A stretch of DNA of 26,269 nucleotides from Cloacimonetes bacterium UBA6081 (GTDB lineage: Bacteria; Cloacimonadota; Cloacimonadia; Cloacimonadales; Cloacimonadaceae): contig DIXL01000014.1 in assembly GCA_002428685.1 (NCBI GenBank), positions 1 through 26,269 on the forward strand, in the 5' to 3' direction. The notes beneath the pieces were generated by a model. That model saw nothing but the letters and a program-made list of their open reading frames with translations. It made no database searches and was not told the DNA's origin. A program made the position numbers and the translations under genes. Below, piece by piece: positions 15,629 through 25,300 of the stretch. Positions within the stretch are counted from its first letter, which is position 1, and each line of letters opens with the position of its first letter.

Positions 15629-17146
15629 ATGCAAGAAATAATCATTGATGGTAACAGCCTTAGCTTGGAAATGGTGCAACAGGTAGCCTGTGAATTTCGT
15701 CCCATCCGGCTATCCCAAAATAGCATTGAAAAAGTTACCAAATGCCGCGCTTATGTGGACAAGATAATCGCAAATGGCGATGTGGTTTATGGCCTAACTA
15801 CCGGTTTTGGCAAATTTAGCACGGTCAGCGTTCCCAAAGAGAACATTGCCGATCTGCAATTGAACCTTATCCGCAGCCATGCCACCAGCATCGGCGAACC
15901 ATATAGCATGCAGCAAACCCGTGCCATCATGTTGCTTAGAATTGCGGTTTTGGCAAAGGGACACAGCGGCATCAGGCTGCAAACCTTGCAAACTTTGGTA
16001 GAAATGCTGAACAAGCAGGTTCATCCAATCATTCCCATGCGTGGCTCTGTGGGTGCCAGTGGCGATTTATCACCATTATCTCATTTGGCCCTGGTTTTAA
16101 TTGGAGAAGGTGAAGCAATTTACAAAGGCGTTCACCTAAGCGGTAAGGAAGCCATGCAACAGGCGGGCATAGCACCTGTGAAATTGGCGGCAAAAGAAGG
16201 CCTGGCACTAAATAACGGCACGCAAGTGATGGCTGCCCTGGGAGTTCTGAGCCTTTTGGAAGCGGAACGTTTAACCCGCTATGCCGACATAATTGCAGCA
16301 ATGAGTATTGATGCCTTAATGGGAACTCCCCGTGCTTTTGATGAGCTTATTCATAAGCTGCGTCCTCACCCCGGACAGCTAAAATCTGCAAAAAACATCT
16401 GTGATTTGCTGGAAAGCAGTCCCCTACGACAATCTCACCTCAATTGTGGCAACGTGCAAGATGCCTACAGCCTGCGTTGTTCGCCTCAAGTGCATGGTGC
16501 TGTGCGTGATGCGCTTTCCTATGTGAGAGGAGTTTTGCAAATTGAGATCAATTCTGCCACGGACAATCCCCTGATCTTCGCAGATGAGGAAAAAGTGATC
16601 TCTGGTGGCAATTTCCACGGTGAACCTTTGGCCATTGCCCTGGATACCCTTTCCATGGCAATCAGCGAGCTTGCTTCCATCAGCGAACGGCGCATTGAAC
16701 AAATGCTAAATCCTGCCTTGTCCCGAGGTTTATCTCCATTTTTGGCCAATCGCCCCGGCATAGATTCCGGTTTTATGATTGCGCAGCTTACTGCTGCTTC
16801 ATTGGTTAGCGAGAACAAAGTGCTGGCACATCCTGCTTGCGTGGATTCCATCCCCACTTCTGCAAATCAGGAAGACCATGTGTCCATGGGTTCAGTTTCG
16901 GCCATCAAGCTGTTGCAAGTGATTACCAATGTAGCATCTGCCCTGGGCATAGAATTGCTGATTGCTTGTGCTGCCTTGGACGAGCGTAGCATGCCAAGTT
17001 CTCCCCTAATTGAGCAAGTGAAACAAGCTCTTAGAGAAACTGTTCCTCCCATGCAAGGGGACAGGGTTTTGTATCCTGATCTCAACAGTGCTATTGCTTT
17101 GGTGCGTAGTGATAGAATAGATCTATTAGCTGGAAAATTAGATTGA
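15629..17146 (+). CDS. hutH: Histidine ammonia-lyase
   Basis: This 505-residue enzyme converts L-histidine to trans-urocanate and ammonia in the cytoplasm, the first step of histidine catabolism. The A143-S144-G145 triad within GSVGASGDLSPLSHLAL is the sequence that cyclises to the MIO cofactor. The catalytic-loop tyrosine lies in VVYGLTTGFG (about residue 54). SH at 83-84 (IRSHATSIGEP) is the selectivity pair of histidine rather than phenylalanine or tyrosine lyases, and the C-terminal NQEDHVSMGS motif is also typical. Length is normal. AGAGG lies about 8 bases ahead of the ATG. No hutU, hutI or hutG is nearby; instead it leads a unit with a TPR lipoprotein, a membrane protein, truA and hisS. 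A tyrosine/phenylalanine 2,3-aminomutase is a less likely alternative. Confidence 0.95.
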   Translation: MQEIIIDGNSLSLEMVQQVACEFRPIRLSQNSIEKVTKCRAYVDKIIANGDVVYGLTTGFGKFSTVSVPKENIADLQLNLIRSHATSIGEPYSMQQTRAIMLLRIAVLAKGHSGIRLQTLQTLVEMLNKQVHPIIPMRGSVGASGDLSPLSHLALVLIGEGEAIYKGVHLSGKEAMQQAGIAPVKLAAKEGLALNNGTQVMAALGVLSLLEAERLTRYADIIAAMSIDALMGTPRAFDELIHKLRPHPGQLKSAKNICDLLESSPLRQSHLNCGNVQDAYSLRCSPQVHGAVRDALSYVRGVLQIEINSATDNPLIFADEEKVISGGNFHGEPLAIALDTLSMAISELASISERRIEQMLNPALSRGLSPFLANRPGIDSGFMIAQLTAASLVSENKVLAHPACVDSIPTSANQEDHVSMGSVSAIKLLQVITNVASALGIELLIACAALDERSMPSSPLIEQVKQALRETVPPMQGDRVLYPDLNSAIALVRSDRIDLLAGKLD

Positions 17147-17153
17147 CAGAATA

Positions 17154-19439
17154 ATGATGCCCCGCAGCTATCCACTCATGAAGTTTAAACCCATCATCCT
17201 TTGCCTGATCTGCCTTGCCGGCCTGGTTGCCTGCGAGGTGAATACTATGTATAATGCCCGGAATTACTTCAAATCTGCCCAGGAAAGGCCTTTGAACAAT
17301 ATGGGCAGACCCAATGCCCAAGCCATTGATGAATACACCAAAGCCATCAAGAAATGCGGCATAATTATCTCCGAAAGCCGCAAGAATGCAAAGCTGGACG
17401 AAGCCTACTATTTAATGTCCAGAGCTTTGTATTTCAAGGGTAACAGCGCTTTTCAAGCCAAAGACCAGTTTGAAAACCTCATCAACCGCTATCCCAACAG
17501 CCCTTTGGTGCCGGATTCTAAAATCTTTATTGCCCGCATTCTCCGAGAAATAAATCAACCCCGGGAAGCTGAAAAGAAGTTAGACGAATTTATCCTCAAT
17601 CCAAAATATAAGAAACATCACCCCAAAGCTTTGTTTCTGATGGCAGATTTTGCCATAAAAGACAAGAATTACACCCGCGCTCAGTATTATCTGGAACGCA
17701 TTATCAACGACTACCCCAAAACCAAAGAATACCGTGAAGCTTATTTCTTGTTTGGCAAAAACTACTACGAGCAAAACGACTACCCAAAATCGCTGGAAGC
17801 ATTCCAAAAAATGCAAAATGCCCGCGGCATAGACAAAACCCTAAAAATGGACGGCAGCTATTACATCGGATTGAACGAATTGGAGCTGGGCAATTTTGAC
17901 CGAGCTTTGCGCACTACTAAATCCCTGGTAAAAAACGAAACCCGCCCCGAAAAAATCTCCGCAGTTCGTTTGTTGAAGGCCAGAATTCAATTTGCCTTGA
18001 ATGACACCACTGCCGCTACGAGCGAGATTGATTATATCAACAAAAATTACCCACGCACCGAAAGCAGTGCTGCCGCCTATTACTATTTGGCAGAATACCA
18101 ATATTATAAGACCGGTGATATCGCCAAAGCAGTGGCAAATTACAATAGGGTTCGCACCGAGTTTTCCACTTCTCCCCTATCCAGCAAGGGTCAAGCCAAA
18201 GCAACCGCCTTGGGCAAATTGATCGCTCCGGCAAATTTGAGCAGCGAAACCAACCTAAGCACCTGGCTGGATTATTATTATCAAGCGGCAGAAAGTTTCC
18301 TGGGAGCTTTGGCTCTTCCGGATTCTGCCCTGGCAACATATAAAACCGTGATTGCCGAAAAGTCTGTTACCATTACCAGGATTGATTCGCTAAACCTGAA
18401 GCTGAATGAAACCAAAGCTGTTTTAGATAGTCTGAAAGCTCTTCCCATTGTGGCTGATAATCCCATTTTGCCGGATACTTTAGTTGCCATTGATGGAGGA
18501 AATGACAGCTTGAAGGTTGCCATTAGCGATAGCACGTTTGCAGTGCCCGATAGCTTTAAGGTTGCCATTAGCGATAGCACTCATTCCGTGCCGGATAGCT
18601 TGAATCCTCAGGTAGCATTACAAGCTCAAATTCAGCGGCTTCAAACCGAGCTTACAGACCTGGAAACCCGCATCACCAAGCAGGGAGAGAACCTTTTAAA
18701 GTTTGATGCGGAGATTATTCCCTTCTGTCTTTTCGCCATTGGCAGTATTCTGCAAGATTATGCTTCGGATGACCCTGAGAACGAAGCAATATTATCCAGG
18801 ATGCAAAGCGAATACCCCGAAAATAAATACGCCAGAGCTTTGAGTGCTTTGCAAAGCGGCCAACCGGTGCGTTTGATAGACCCCCTGGAAGAAAGACAGG
18901 AAAAGCGGCTGGATGAGCTTTTTGGGCAGATTGAGGCTCAACCCGATTCAGCCGTTGTGGGGCTTGAAGCATTAACCTCATCAATCTATCCGGCTGTTAA
19001 ACTGGCGGCGAATTACCGTTTGGGCTGGTATTACAGTTTTGAAGCGGTGGACACCCTGGCAGCCAAGCCATATCTTGATGAAGTGCTGGAAAACACTGCC
19101 GCAGAAGAATATACTTCCATAACTCGCAGGTTTTACAACGGAACCAAATTCCTGCTTTTCGAAATCCCGACGGTAGATTCAAGCGTAATAGACTCCACCA
19201 TGGTAGCTCCCAGTTCAAAGGGACTGGTTTTCCCTGGCTCTGCCGAAATCTGGACAAACCTGCCAGACAGCCTGAGTATGTATCAAACCATTCCTCCCTT
19301 GATAGACTCATTAAGCAACAGCATCGCACCCCCACAAGTTCCGGACTCAGAACCAAGCTCCATAGACCAAATCCCCAGCGAAATCCCGGCATCCCCGCCC
19401 CCAGATCTGGAGAAAAAAGAGGAAGCTCCGCTTGAATGA
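17154..19439 (+). CDS. TPR-containing outer-membrane-type lipoprotein
   Basis: This 761-residue protein has a lipoprotein signal peptide with lipobox L-V-A-C at residues 24-27, so the mature protein would be lipid-anchored at Cys27. The start is at 17154, with ATG at 17178 a possible alternative. Residues about 65-370 are tetratricopeptide-type helical repeats (FENLINRYPNSP, YLERIINDYPKTKEY, YYLAEYQYYKTGDIAKAVANYNRV), resembling BamD and other scaffold lipoproteins. A 15-residue duplication occurs at about 454-484, then a coiled coil (QAQIQRLQTELTDLETRITKQ, about 489-510), a second helical part and a proline/serine-rich, unstructured tail from about 675. It begins 7 bp after hutH and overlaps the next gene by 4 bp (ATGA). 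A BamD-like or peptidoglycan/envelope scaffold role is inference; its size is far above BamD. Confidence 0.75.
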   Translation: MMPRSYPLMKFKPIILCLICLAGLVACEVNTMYNARNYFKSAQERPLNNMGRPNAQAIDEYTKAIKKCGIIISESRKNAKLDEAYYLMSRALYFKGNSAFQAKDQFENLINRYPNSPLVPDSKIFIARILREINQPREAEKKLDEFILNPKYKKHHPKALFLMADFAIKDKNYTRAQYYLERIINDYPKTKEYREAYFLFGKNYYEQNDYPKSLEAFQKMQNARGIDKTLKMDGSYYIGLNELELGNFDRALRTTKSLVKNETRPEKISAVRLLKARIQFALNDTTAATSEIDYINKNYPRTESSAAAYYYLAEYQYYKTGDIAKAVANYNRVRTEFSTSPLSSKGQAKATALGKLIAPANLSSETNLSTWLDYYYQAAESFLGALALPDSALATYKTVIAEKSVTITRIDSLNLKLNETKAVLDSLKALPIVADNPILPDTLVAIDGGNDSLKVAISDSTFAVPDSFKVAISDSTHSVPDSLNPQVALQAQIQRLQTELTDLETRITKQGENLLKFDAEIIPFCLFAIGSILQDYASDDPENEAILSRMQSEYPENKYARALSALQSGQPVRLIDPLEERQEKRLDELFGQIEAQPDSAVVGLEALTSSIYPAVKLAANYRLGWYYSFEAVDTLAAKPYLDEVLENTAAEEYTSITRRFYNGTKFLLFEIPTVDSSVIDSTMVAPSSKGLVFPGSAEIWTNLPDSLSMYQTIPPLIDSLSNSIAPPQVPDSEPSSIDQIPSEIPASPPPDLEKKEEAPLE
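18512..18602 (+). repeat. 45-bp in-frame tandem duplication inside the TPR lipoprotein gene
   Basis: AAGGTTGCCATTAGCGATAG occurs at 18513 and again 45 bp later at 18558, with the flanking CCCGATAGCTT / CCGGATAGCTT also repeating. At the protein level a 15-residue unit (KVAISDST..VPDS) is repeated about twice. High nucleotide identity of the core suggests a recent duplication. Confidence 0.85.
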
Positions 19440-20074
19440 AATGGGCAGCAGCGGCCATCTCCGGCTCCAATCTCTATCTTAAGTTTGCCATCTTTATCAC
19501 CGGTATTGTAACCGGTCTGGATTCCTCGCTGCGTCAATTGCTCTATCAGTTGCTGCTATTCCTTGTCTATCTGTTGCTCGAGCCCAAGCTTTATTTATTG
19601 CTGCTAAAGGCTTTGCGCAAGATTCTTCTGTTTATGTCCGGTTATTGGCTGTTTGCCACTTGTTTAAGCCAACCCTTCATCAGCTCTGTGCTGTTTACCA
19701 TGCAAGTTATTTATATGATTATGGTTACAGTTGTAGCAATGGGCAATGTCCCAATGGCTCAGCTTGCCACCGATAGTGCCGGAATTCGCCGCTTTAAACC
19801 GCTGAATGCTTTGTTCTATTACTTCGTGGCCACATTTTCGTATATGAATAGCTTTATAAAGCACTACAACTGCCTAAAAAGCGCAGCTTCAAGGTCTCCT
19901 CTGCTTACTCAGGTTGTAGATGTTGTCCACTTGGTTTTCTCTGATACAGGCAAGGTACAAATCCATGTCCGGCAGGTTCTTGCCCACACCTCAAAACCGC
20001 ATTATCCCTTTCGCTTTGCCAATTTTTCTGCCTTTATCTTTTTGGCTTTGCTGGTAGTGATACACGGCATCTAA
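19436..20074 (+). CDS. Polytopic membrane protein, possibly EcfT/CbiQ-like
   Basis: This 212-residue protein is strongly hydrophobic, with membrane segments at about 14-30, 34-60, 62-78, 80-102, 126-142 and 193-211, and a polar, basic region at about 143-190. The general layout, with a central helix-rich part and a later amphipathic region, recalls the transmembrane (T) component of energy-coupling-factor transporters, and in Firmicutes ecfT commonly precedes truA, as here. However, I see no conserved coupling motif and no ECF ATPase or S-component gene in the window, so this is a weak suggestion. The start overlaps the TPR lipoprotein stop (ATGA) and the stop lies 11 bp before truA. It is best left as an unassigned inner-membrane protein. 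Confidence 0.6.
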   Translation: MKWAAAAISGSNLYLKFAIFITGIVTGLDSSLRQLLYQLLLFLVYLLLEPKLYLLLLKALRKILLFMSGYWLFATCLSQPFISSVLFTMQVIYMIMVTVVAMGNVPMAQLATDSAGIRRFKPLNALFYYFVATFSYMNSFIKHYNCLKSAASRSPLLTQVVDVVHLVFSDTGKVQIHVRQVLAHTSKPHYPFRFANFSAFIFLALLVVIHGI

Positions 20075-20085
20075 GGAATTGCGGC

Positions 20086-20889
20086 ATGGCACGTTACTTA
20101 ATGAAATTCGCTTATGATGGCACAGGATATCACGGCTGGCAAAAGCAGCAGAATGGTCTGGCTATCCAGGAAGTGCTGGAAGGGGCGGCAAAGGTCTGGG
20201 CCGGGAAAGATGTCTCCCTTATAGCTGCAGGACGCACCGACACCGGAGTGCATGCTTTGGCTCAGTTTGCCCATTTTGATTATGAGGGCAGCATGCAGCC
20301 CCGGCAAATGGTTTTGGCTTTTAGGCGTCATCTGCCTTATGACATTAAAGTGCTGGAGATTATGCGCGTTAGCCCCTATTTAAGTGCGCGTTACCAGGCT
20401 TATGAACGTTCCTATCGCTATATTCTGGCCAAACAACGAACCCCCTTCAACCGAAACTTCACCGGCTTTATGCCCCATGTCCGTCTGGCTTTGCCGCCAA
20501 TGCAGGCAGCAGCACAATATTTGCTCGGTAGCCATGATTTTTCGTCCTTTGGGCGTGCCAATCCGGAAATTCCCAACCGCATCTGTGAGGTAAAGCTGCT
20601 AAATATTACCGAAACAGCCGAGACTTTTGAGTTTTCCATCAGTGCAGACCGCTTTTTGCACAACATGGTGCGACGCATTGTGGGCACTTTGGCAAATGTG
20701 GCTCATTTCAATTTGTCTCCCTATATTATTGAAGCCATTTTATCCGAAAGCTGTCCCCGGCAAAATCTGGTTACAACTGCTCCGGCTTCCGGATTGTATT
20801 TGGTGGACGTGAAATATCCTGCAAAGATGCTTGACGAATCTTACCGTCCGGAAATTGATGAGCCAATACGAGGTGAACATGAAATATAA
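20086..20889 (+). CDS. truA: tRNA pseudouridine(38-40) synthase
   Basis: This 267-residue enzyme isomerises uridines at positions 38-40 of the tRNA anticodon stem-loop. The TruA catalytic aspartate is in AAGRTDTGVHA (about residue 52). The N-terminal MKFAYDGTGYHGWQKQQNG and downstream SYRYIL, LLGSHDFSSF and DRFLHNMVRRIVGTL motifs are all characteristic of the family. Length is normal. AAGGA lies about 8 bases before the ATG. The C-terminal 20 or so residues (DESYRPEIDEPIRGEHEI) exceed the core and their codons overlap the beginning of hisS by 11 bp, so the two are probably translationally coupled. Confidence 0.96.
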   Translation: MARYLMKFAYDGTGYHGWQKQQNGLAIQEVLEGAAKVWAGKDVSLIAAGRTDTGVHALAQFAHFDYEGSMQPRQMVLAFRRHLPYDIKVLEIMRVSPYLSARYQAYERSYRYILAKQRTPFNRNFTGFMPHVRLALPPMQAAAQYLLGSHDFSSFGRANPEIPNRICEVKLLNITETAETFEFSISADRFLHNMVRRIVGTLANVAHFNLSPYIIEAILSESCPRQNLVTTAPASGLYLVDVKYPAKMLDESYRPEIDEPIRGEHEI

Positions 20890-22147
20890 TATCCCCCGCG
20901 GAACCTTTGACATCCTACCCCAAACCAGCTATAAATGGCAATTTGTGATGGATAGCTTCCGCAAAATTGCCGCCAGCTTTGGCTATAAAGAAATCACCAC
21001 CCCCATCTTTGAAAGTGCAGACCTGTTTGAACGCAGCAGCGGCGAAAGCTCTGACGTGGTGCAAAAAGAAATGTATCGTTTCACCGATCGCAAAGGCCGT
21101 GAATTTGCCCTGCGCCCGGAAGGCACAGCACCGGTGGTGCGCAGCTATGTGGAAAACCATCTGGATGTTCTATCCTCGCGCACAAAGCTGTTTTATATTG
21201 GCCCCATGTTTCGCTACGACCGCCCTCAGGCCGGACGTTTTCGCCAGTTTTACCAATACGGCATCGAAGCAATCGGCAGCAATAATCCCTATTATGATGC
21301 AGAAGTTATAGCCTTGGAAATGCTGTGGTTAAATAGTCTGGGACTGCAAAACATCAGGCTGGAACTAAACAGCGTGGGTTGCCCCACCTGTTCTGCCGCT
21401 TATGATGAGGCTCTCAGGGATTTTTACCGGCCACAGCTACCACAGCTATGTCCCGATTGCCAAAAACGCTTTGAGCAAAAGCCACGCCGCTTGCTGGATT
21501 GCAAGGTGGCCTCTTGCAAGGCACTCCGCCAGGGAGCTCCTTCACAATTAGATTATCTCGATCAGCCATGCGCCGAGCATTTTGCCCAGGTGCAGGCTCA
21601 TCTGCAAGCCATGAATATTCCTTTTACCCTCAATCCCGGAATCGTGCGGGGCTTGGATTATTACTCCCACACCGCCTTTGAATTTATTTACGAAGGCCTC
21701 GGAGCCCAAAACTCCCTGGCTGGAGGTGGACGCTACAACGGCCTGATAGAGCAGATTGGCGGAAAATCCATCCCTGCCATTGGCTTTGCCGGAGGCTTCG
21801 AACGCCTGTTATTAGCCTTGGAGAACGAGCATATAGATTTTGCAACTTGCCCCAAGCCACAGGTTTACCTCATCTGCCTGGGCGAAACCGCCCGAACTGC
21901 CATTTTGCCTTATTTGAACAGCCTCCGCCTTTGGGGCATAGCCATAGATTTTGATCCTGACAAAAGCTCGCTAAAAGCGCAATTCAAAACTGCCGACACC
22001 GTGGGTGCCAGATACGCGCTAATTGTGGGAGACAGCGAAATTGAGGCCAAACAGCTAAACCTGAAGGATTTACAAAGCGGCATGCAAATCACCCTTCCCC
22101 TGGATAACGGACAGGCATTGCAGCAGTTCATAGCCCAAAACAAATAG
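20879..22147 (+). CDS. hisS: Histidyl-tRNA synthetase
   Basis: This 422-residue class II synthetase charges tRNA-His with histidine. I chose the ATG at 20879 because AGGTGA lies just upstream and translation then begins MKYNIPRGTFD, as in the family; an upstream ATG at 20831 lies within truA. Motif 1 region is at about 40-60 (TTPIFESADLFERSSG), motif 2 at about 103-130 (FYIGPMFRYDRPQAGRFRQF), the histidine-specific RGLDYYSHTAFEF at about 256-268 and motif 3 at about 300-315 (GFAGGFERLLLAL). The insertion region carries CPTC, CPDC and DCK cysteines (about 168-215), common in bacterial HisRS. The C-terminal anticodon-binding domain is complete. It is the last gene of the hutH unit and ends convergently with the protease gene at 22387. 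Confidence 0.97.
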   Translation: MKYNIPRGTFDILPQTSYKWQFVMDSFRKIAASFGYKEITTPIFESADLFERSSGESSDVVQKEMYRFTDRKGREFALRPEGTAPVVRSYVENHLDVLSSRTKLFYIGPMFRYDRPQAGRFRQFYQYGIEAIGSNNPYYDAEVIALEMLWLNSLGLQNIRLELNSVGCPTCSAAYDEALRDFYRPQLPQLCPDCQKRFEQKPRRLLDCKVASCKALRQGAPSQLDYLDQPCAEHFAQVQAHLQAMNIPFTLNPGIVRGLDYYSHTAFEFIYEGLGAQNSLAGGGRYNGLIEQIGGKSIPAIGFAGGFERLLLALENEHIDFATCPKPQVYLICLGETARTAILPYLNSLRLWGIAIDFDPDKSSLKAQFKTADTVGARYALIVGDSEIEAKQLNLKDLQSGMQITLPLDNGQALQQFIAQNK

Positions 22148-22215
22148 AACCACCAAACCAAATTATTCCAGGTAACCCCTGCATTCTCCCCACAACTCTC
22201 GCTTCCCCAAAGGTT

Positions 22216-22290
22216 ATGGGCATTGCTATGGCATAACTATGGCATTACTATGGCATTACTCTTAACCATAGTATTGCTATACTAATGCCC
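22216..22290. repeat. Tandem 11-bp repeats with partial dyad symmetry
   Basis: Units TATGGCATAAC, TATGGCATTAC and TATGGCATTAC follow a slightly longer TATGGGCATTGC. The segment then turns into an inverted counterpart, so that 22218-22242 is about 80% complementary to 22266-22290. The unit resembles that in the 5048-5116 palindrome (ATGG, then A, T and final T shared). It lies in the 239-bp convergent space after hisS. Confidence 0.7.
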
Positions 22291-22330
22291 CAGTGTTCAA
22301 ATACTAATAGTTACAATGCCGAAACCAAAG

Positions 22331-22374
22331 AGCAGCAAGGAATAAATACAGAAGCTGATTTCGGCCTTGCTGCT
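22331..22374. terminator. Possible bidirectional terminator between hisS and the second M6 protease
   Basis: AGCAGCAAGG (22331-22340) pairs perfectly with CCTTGCTGCT (22365-22374) around a 24-base loop, between two converging genes and 13 bp from the protease stop codon. T tracts are short on both sides (TTGTTTT on plus, CTTTGGTTT on minus), which lowers confidence. Confidence 0.5.
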
Positions 22375-22386
22375 GATTGTTTTGGC

Positions 22387-25300
22387 TTAATTTCTGATGG
22401 CTATTACCCGGTAAAAGCCCTTGGGTCTGGTTAAGGCCAAAGTATCGGTATAAGAGGTTTGCGTGGATGCCACAGTTGCCAGCACACTAACTCCCGAATT
22501 AAAACCGGGGTCTTCACAAAACTGGATATCATAAGCTGAGGGTGAGCCGGAAGATGGGCTCCAGGTAACGATTATTTCTCCGGAAACAGGATTGTGCCCA
22601 GCTGAGATGCTTGGTGGAGTGGAAGGGGGAACAAGGACAATGGAAAACACATTGCTAAGCACCTGATGGAAGGGAGAAACGCTATCGGTAAGCCTTATCA
22701 GGCAATTGGCGGAACCGGAGGAGGGAACTGTCCAATTAAAGCTGTTTGCGCCTTGCACCACGTTTTTGGTGCCCTCACTATTCCAGGTAATACCTCCATT
22801 GGTAGAATAGTGAAAGGCAACTGTGGAACCGGCACCTGCATAATTGAATTGAACAGCTTGTTCAGAACCGTCAGGCCACTGCTCTCCACCCGCTGGAGTA
22901 GAGATGCCAATCGGGCTGATAACCGTTAAGGCTGCGCTGAGATTGAACGCAGGATTGGAGGGGTCATTTGAGGTTCCGTTTATTGTAGCAGTGTAATCTC
23001 CAGGACTTAGGCCTGCGGCATTAAAACTTAGCGAAACGCTATGAGCGGCTGCCCCACTGCCGATGCTGCTGCTTACCGTGGTGCCACCATTTAGCCTTAG
23101 CCAGGATGGAGAGCCAGAAAGGGTAAGTGAGTAATTTAGCAGCATATTGCCGCTGTTGGAAACGGTTAAGCTTTGGTTTTCGGTTTGTCCCGGAGCCCGG
23201 GTGGAACTAAATGCTGTGGCACTAAGCCCTAAAGTGGGTTTACCGCCTTGTCCGGTAAGGGAGATGGTTTTGCTGGAGCCGGTGGCATTGTGGGTAATGG
23301 TGGTGCTGCCATTGTAAGCCTGCACTGCGGTGGGAGCAAAGGAAATTGTGTAAGTGTTTGTCCCTCCGGCTACTACAGAATAGGCCAGGGTGTTGCGATC
23401 TTCACTTGCGTTCTGGCTGCCCCATAAAGCTTTGGCTGGCTGATTCTCTGCTTCGCCACGGCCAAGGACAACAGCATATCCAGCAGGAGTAGTTATGTTA
23501 CCGCTAAGGGTTGCACTCCCGGCATTGGAAATTTGGAAGGTTTGGTTTTGAGAAGTGTTGATTTGCACAGTTCCATAAGCCAGACTGGTTACACTCACTG
23601 CTATCTGCGGTTCTATAACATTAAGAGTAACCGGAATACTAACGGTGGAATTAGCACTGCTGTTACTGATAATGGTAATAGAGGAATTGTATGTGCCAGC
23701 CGTCAATCCGCTGCTGTTGAAGCCAACTGTAATCGATTGAGTTGCTCCTCCGCTTACAATGCTGCCGCTAACGGTTGTGCCCCCATTCAGGCTAACCCAG
23801 GGTGTGGGTGAACCGCTTTGTTTGGTTACCACCACTTTATCCAGACAAACACCATAGCCATATTTGGCTGTGCCTTCGAAAGCTATGTAATAGGTGCTGC
23901 TCAAATTCGGCAAGGCTATGGTTTCCTGCGTCCAGCTGGCAATGCTGTTGGTGTATGATGCCAGCAGGTTCCAGGCTCCGGTGGAGCTGGTTCGGTAATA
24001 TACTCTTAGTTCATCCTGATCGCTATACCACAGCTCTTGTGTGTGCCAAAATGATAGGGATGCAGAAGATGAACTTGAGAGGTTTAGCGAGGGTGTAATC
24101 AGTTTTGTTACACTCGCAGCGTATGATGCAGTAAACAGTCTTGCGTTATAGCTGCCATCGTAAGCGGCACTGGGATGGCCACTATATCCCCCCGTTGTAA
24201 AAGCCCACGGCACATTTGTCCCACTTACGTAGGTTTGCGTCCAATTGGTCGGTAGGCTGGTAGTAGCAAAGGTCTCGTCCAACACTGTAGTCGTGGTGGT
24301 AGGCAGCGAACACGTATAGTCCAGGGTCATGCCACCGGTATTGCCAATGCCAAGGCTCTGACTGGTTGTGGCATTGGGAGCTAAAGACTTGGTTATGGAT
24401 GTTGGTATCCAGGTGATGTTAGCAGGTGCCACTACACCATTGTTAAAACTGATTGTGGTGCCTGCGGAACCTATGTTGGATAGCGATAAGCCGCCTGCTG
24501 CTCCACTGGTAAGAAACGGACTGGGGTTGGTGCTGGCGTTAATGGCTGTTCTGCCAACATTCGAGCTGAAATGTGCACTGCTGATGGTCCCATTTGCAGT
24601 GGTAGTTCCTCCGGGACGGTAGATATAAACTTCATCTGGAGGGCCATCGGCATTTCCCTCAGCTACATTGGTGTTTATCCTATAAACTAATAATCCGGAG
24701 CCAGGGATAGAGTTCTCGAACGTGCCTGTTTTTCTGCGGTATTCCACAATGAAATATTCCGTGGAGGAATAGGGAGAGTTTATTCTATAAAAGCAACCTG
24801 TGGAGGAGGTAACAGGATTTAAAGTATAGCTGCCATCCGTAGATATCACCGTGGGAGCAGGCAGCCAGTCTCCATACTTCCATTTCATAAATGCACCCAT
24901 GTGCTGAGGGGGGTTGGTGGTGGATTCCATCAGGTCCCAGCTACCCACAGGTGTAAATACTTCCTCGTTATAATGGTATAAATCCGGAGCACCCAGGGTA
25001 TGGAAAAACTCGTGACATAAAACACCGACACTGGAACTGGTTAGAAAGTTCTGCAATTGCAAATTAAAGTCCCAAACTCTCTTTCCGCGGAGGGTTACAG
25101 TGCGGTCGTAAATAGCCCAACGGTGAGGCCATAAAAGGCTACTCCAGGCTCCCGCAGATCCGCTGACTATAAAAACCACGTTATCTACACGACCGTCATT
25201 ATCGGAATCTATTACCAAATCTGCCGGAACCGCGGAAGCAACACCTGCAATGGCAGCCCCCAAGAGCGTAAACTCACGGTCTTGCCTTTGACTGTCGTTT

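Noticed and set aside
22216..22260. Possible iteron-type origin from tandem TATGGCATTAC units
   Set aside because: There is no replication gene, DnaA box cluster or AT-rich melting region beside it, and the segment folds back on itself like the hairpin at 5048.
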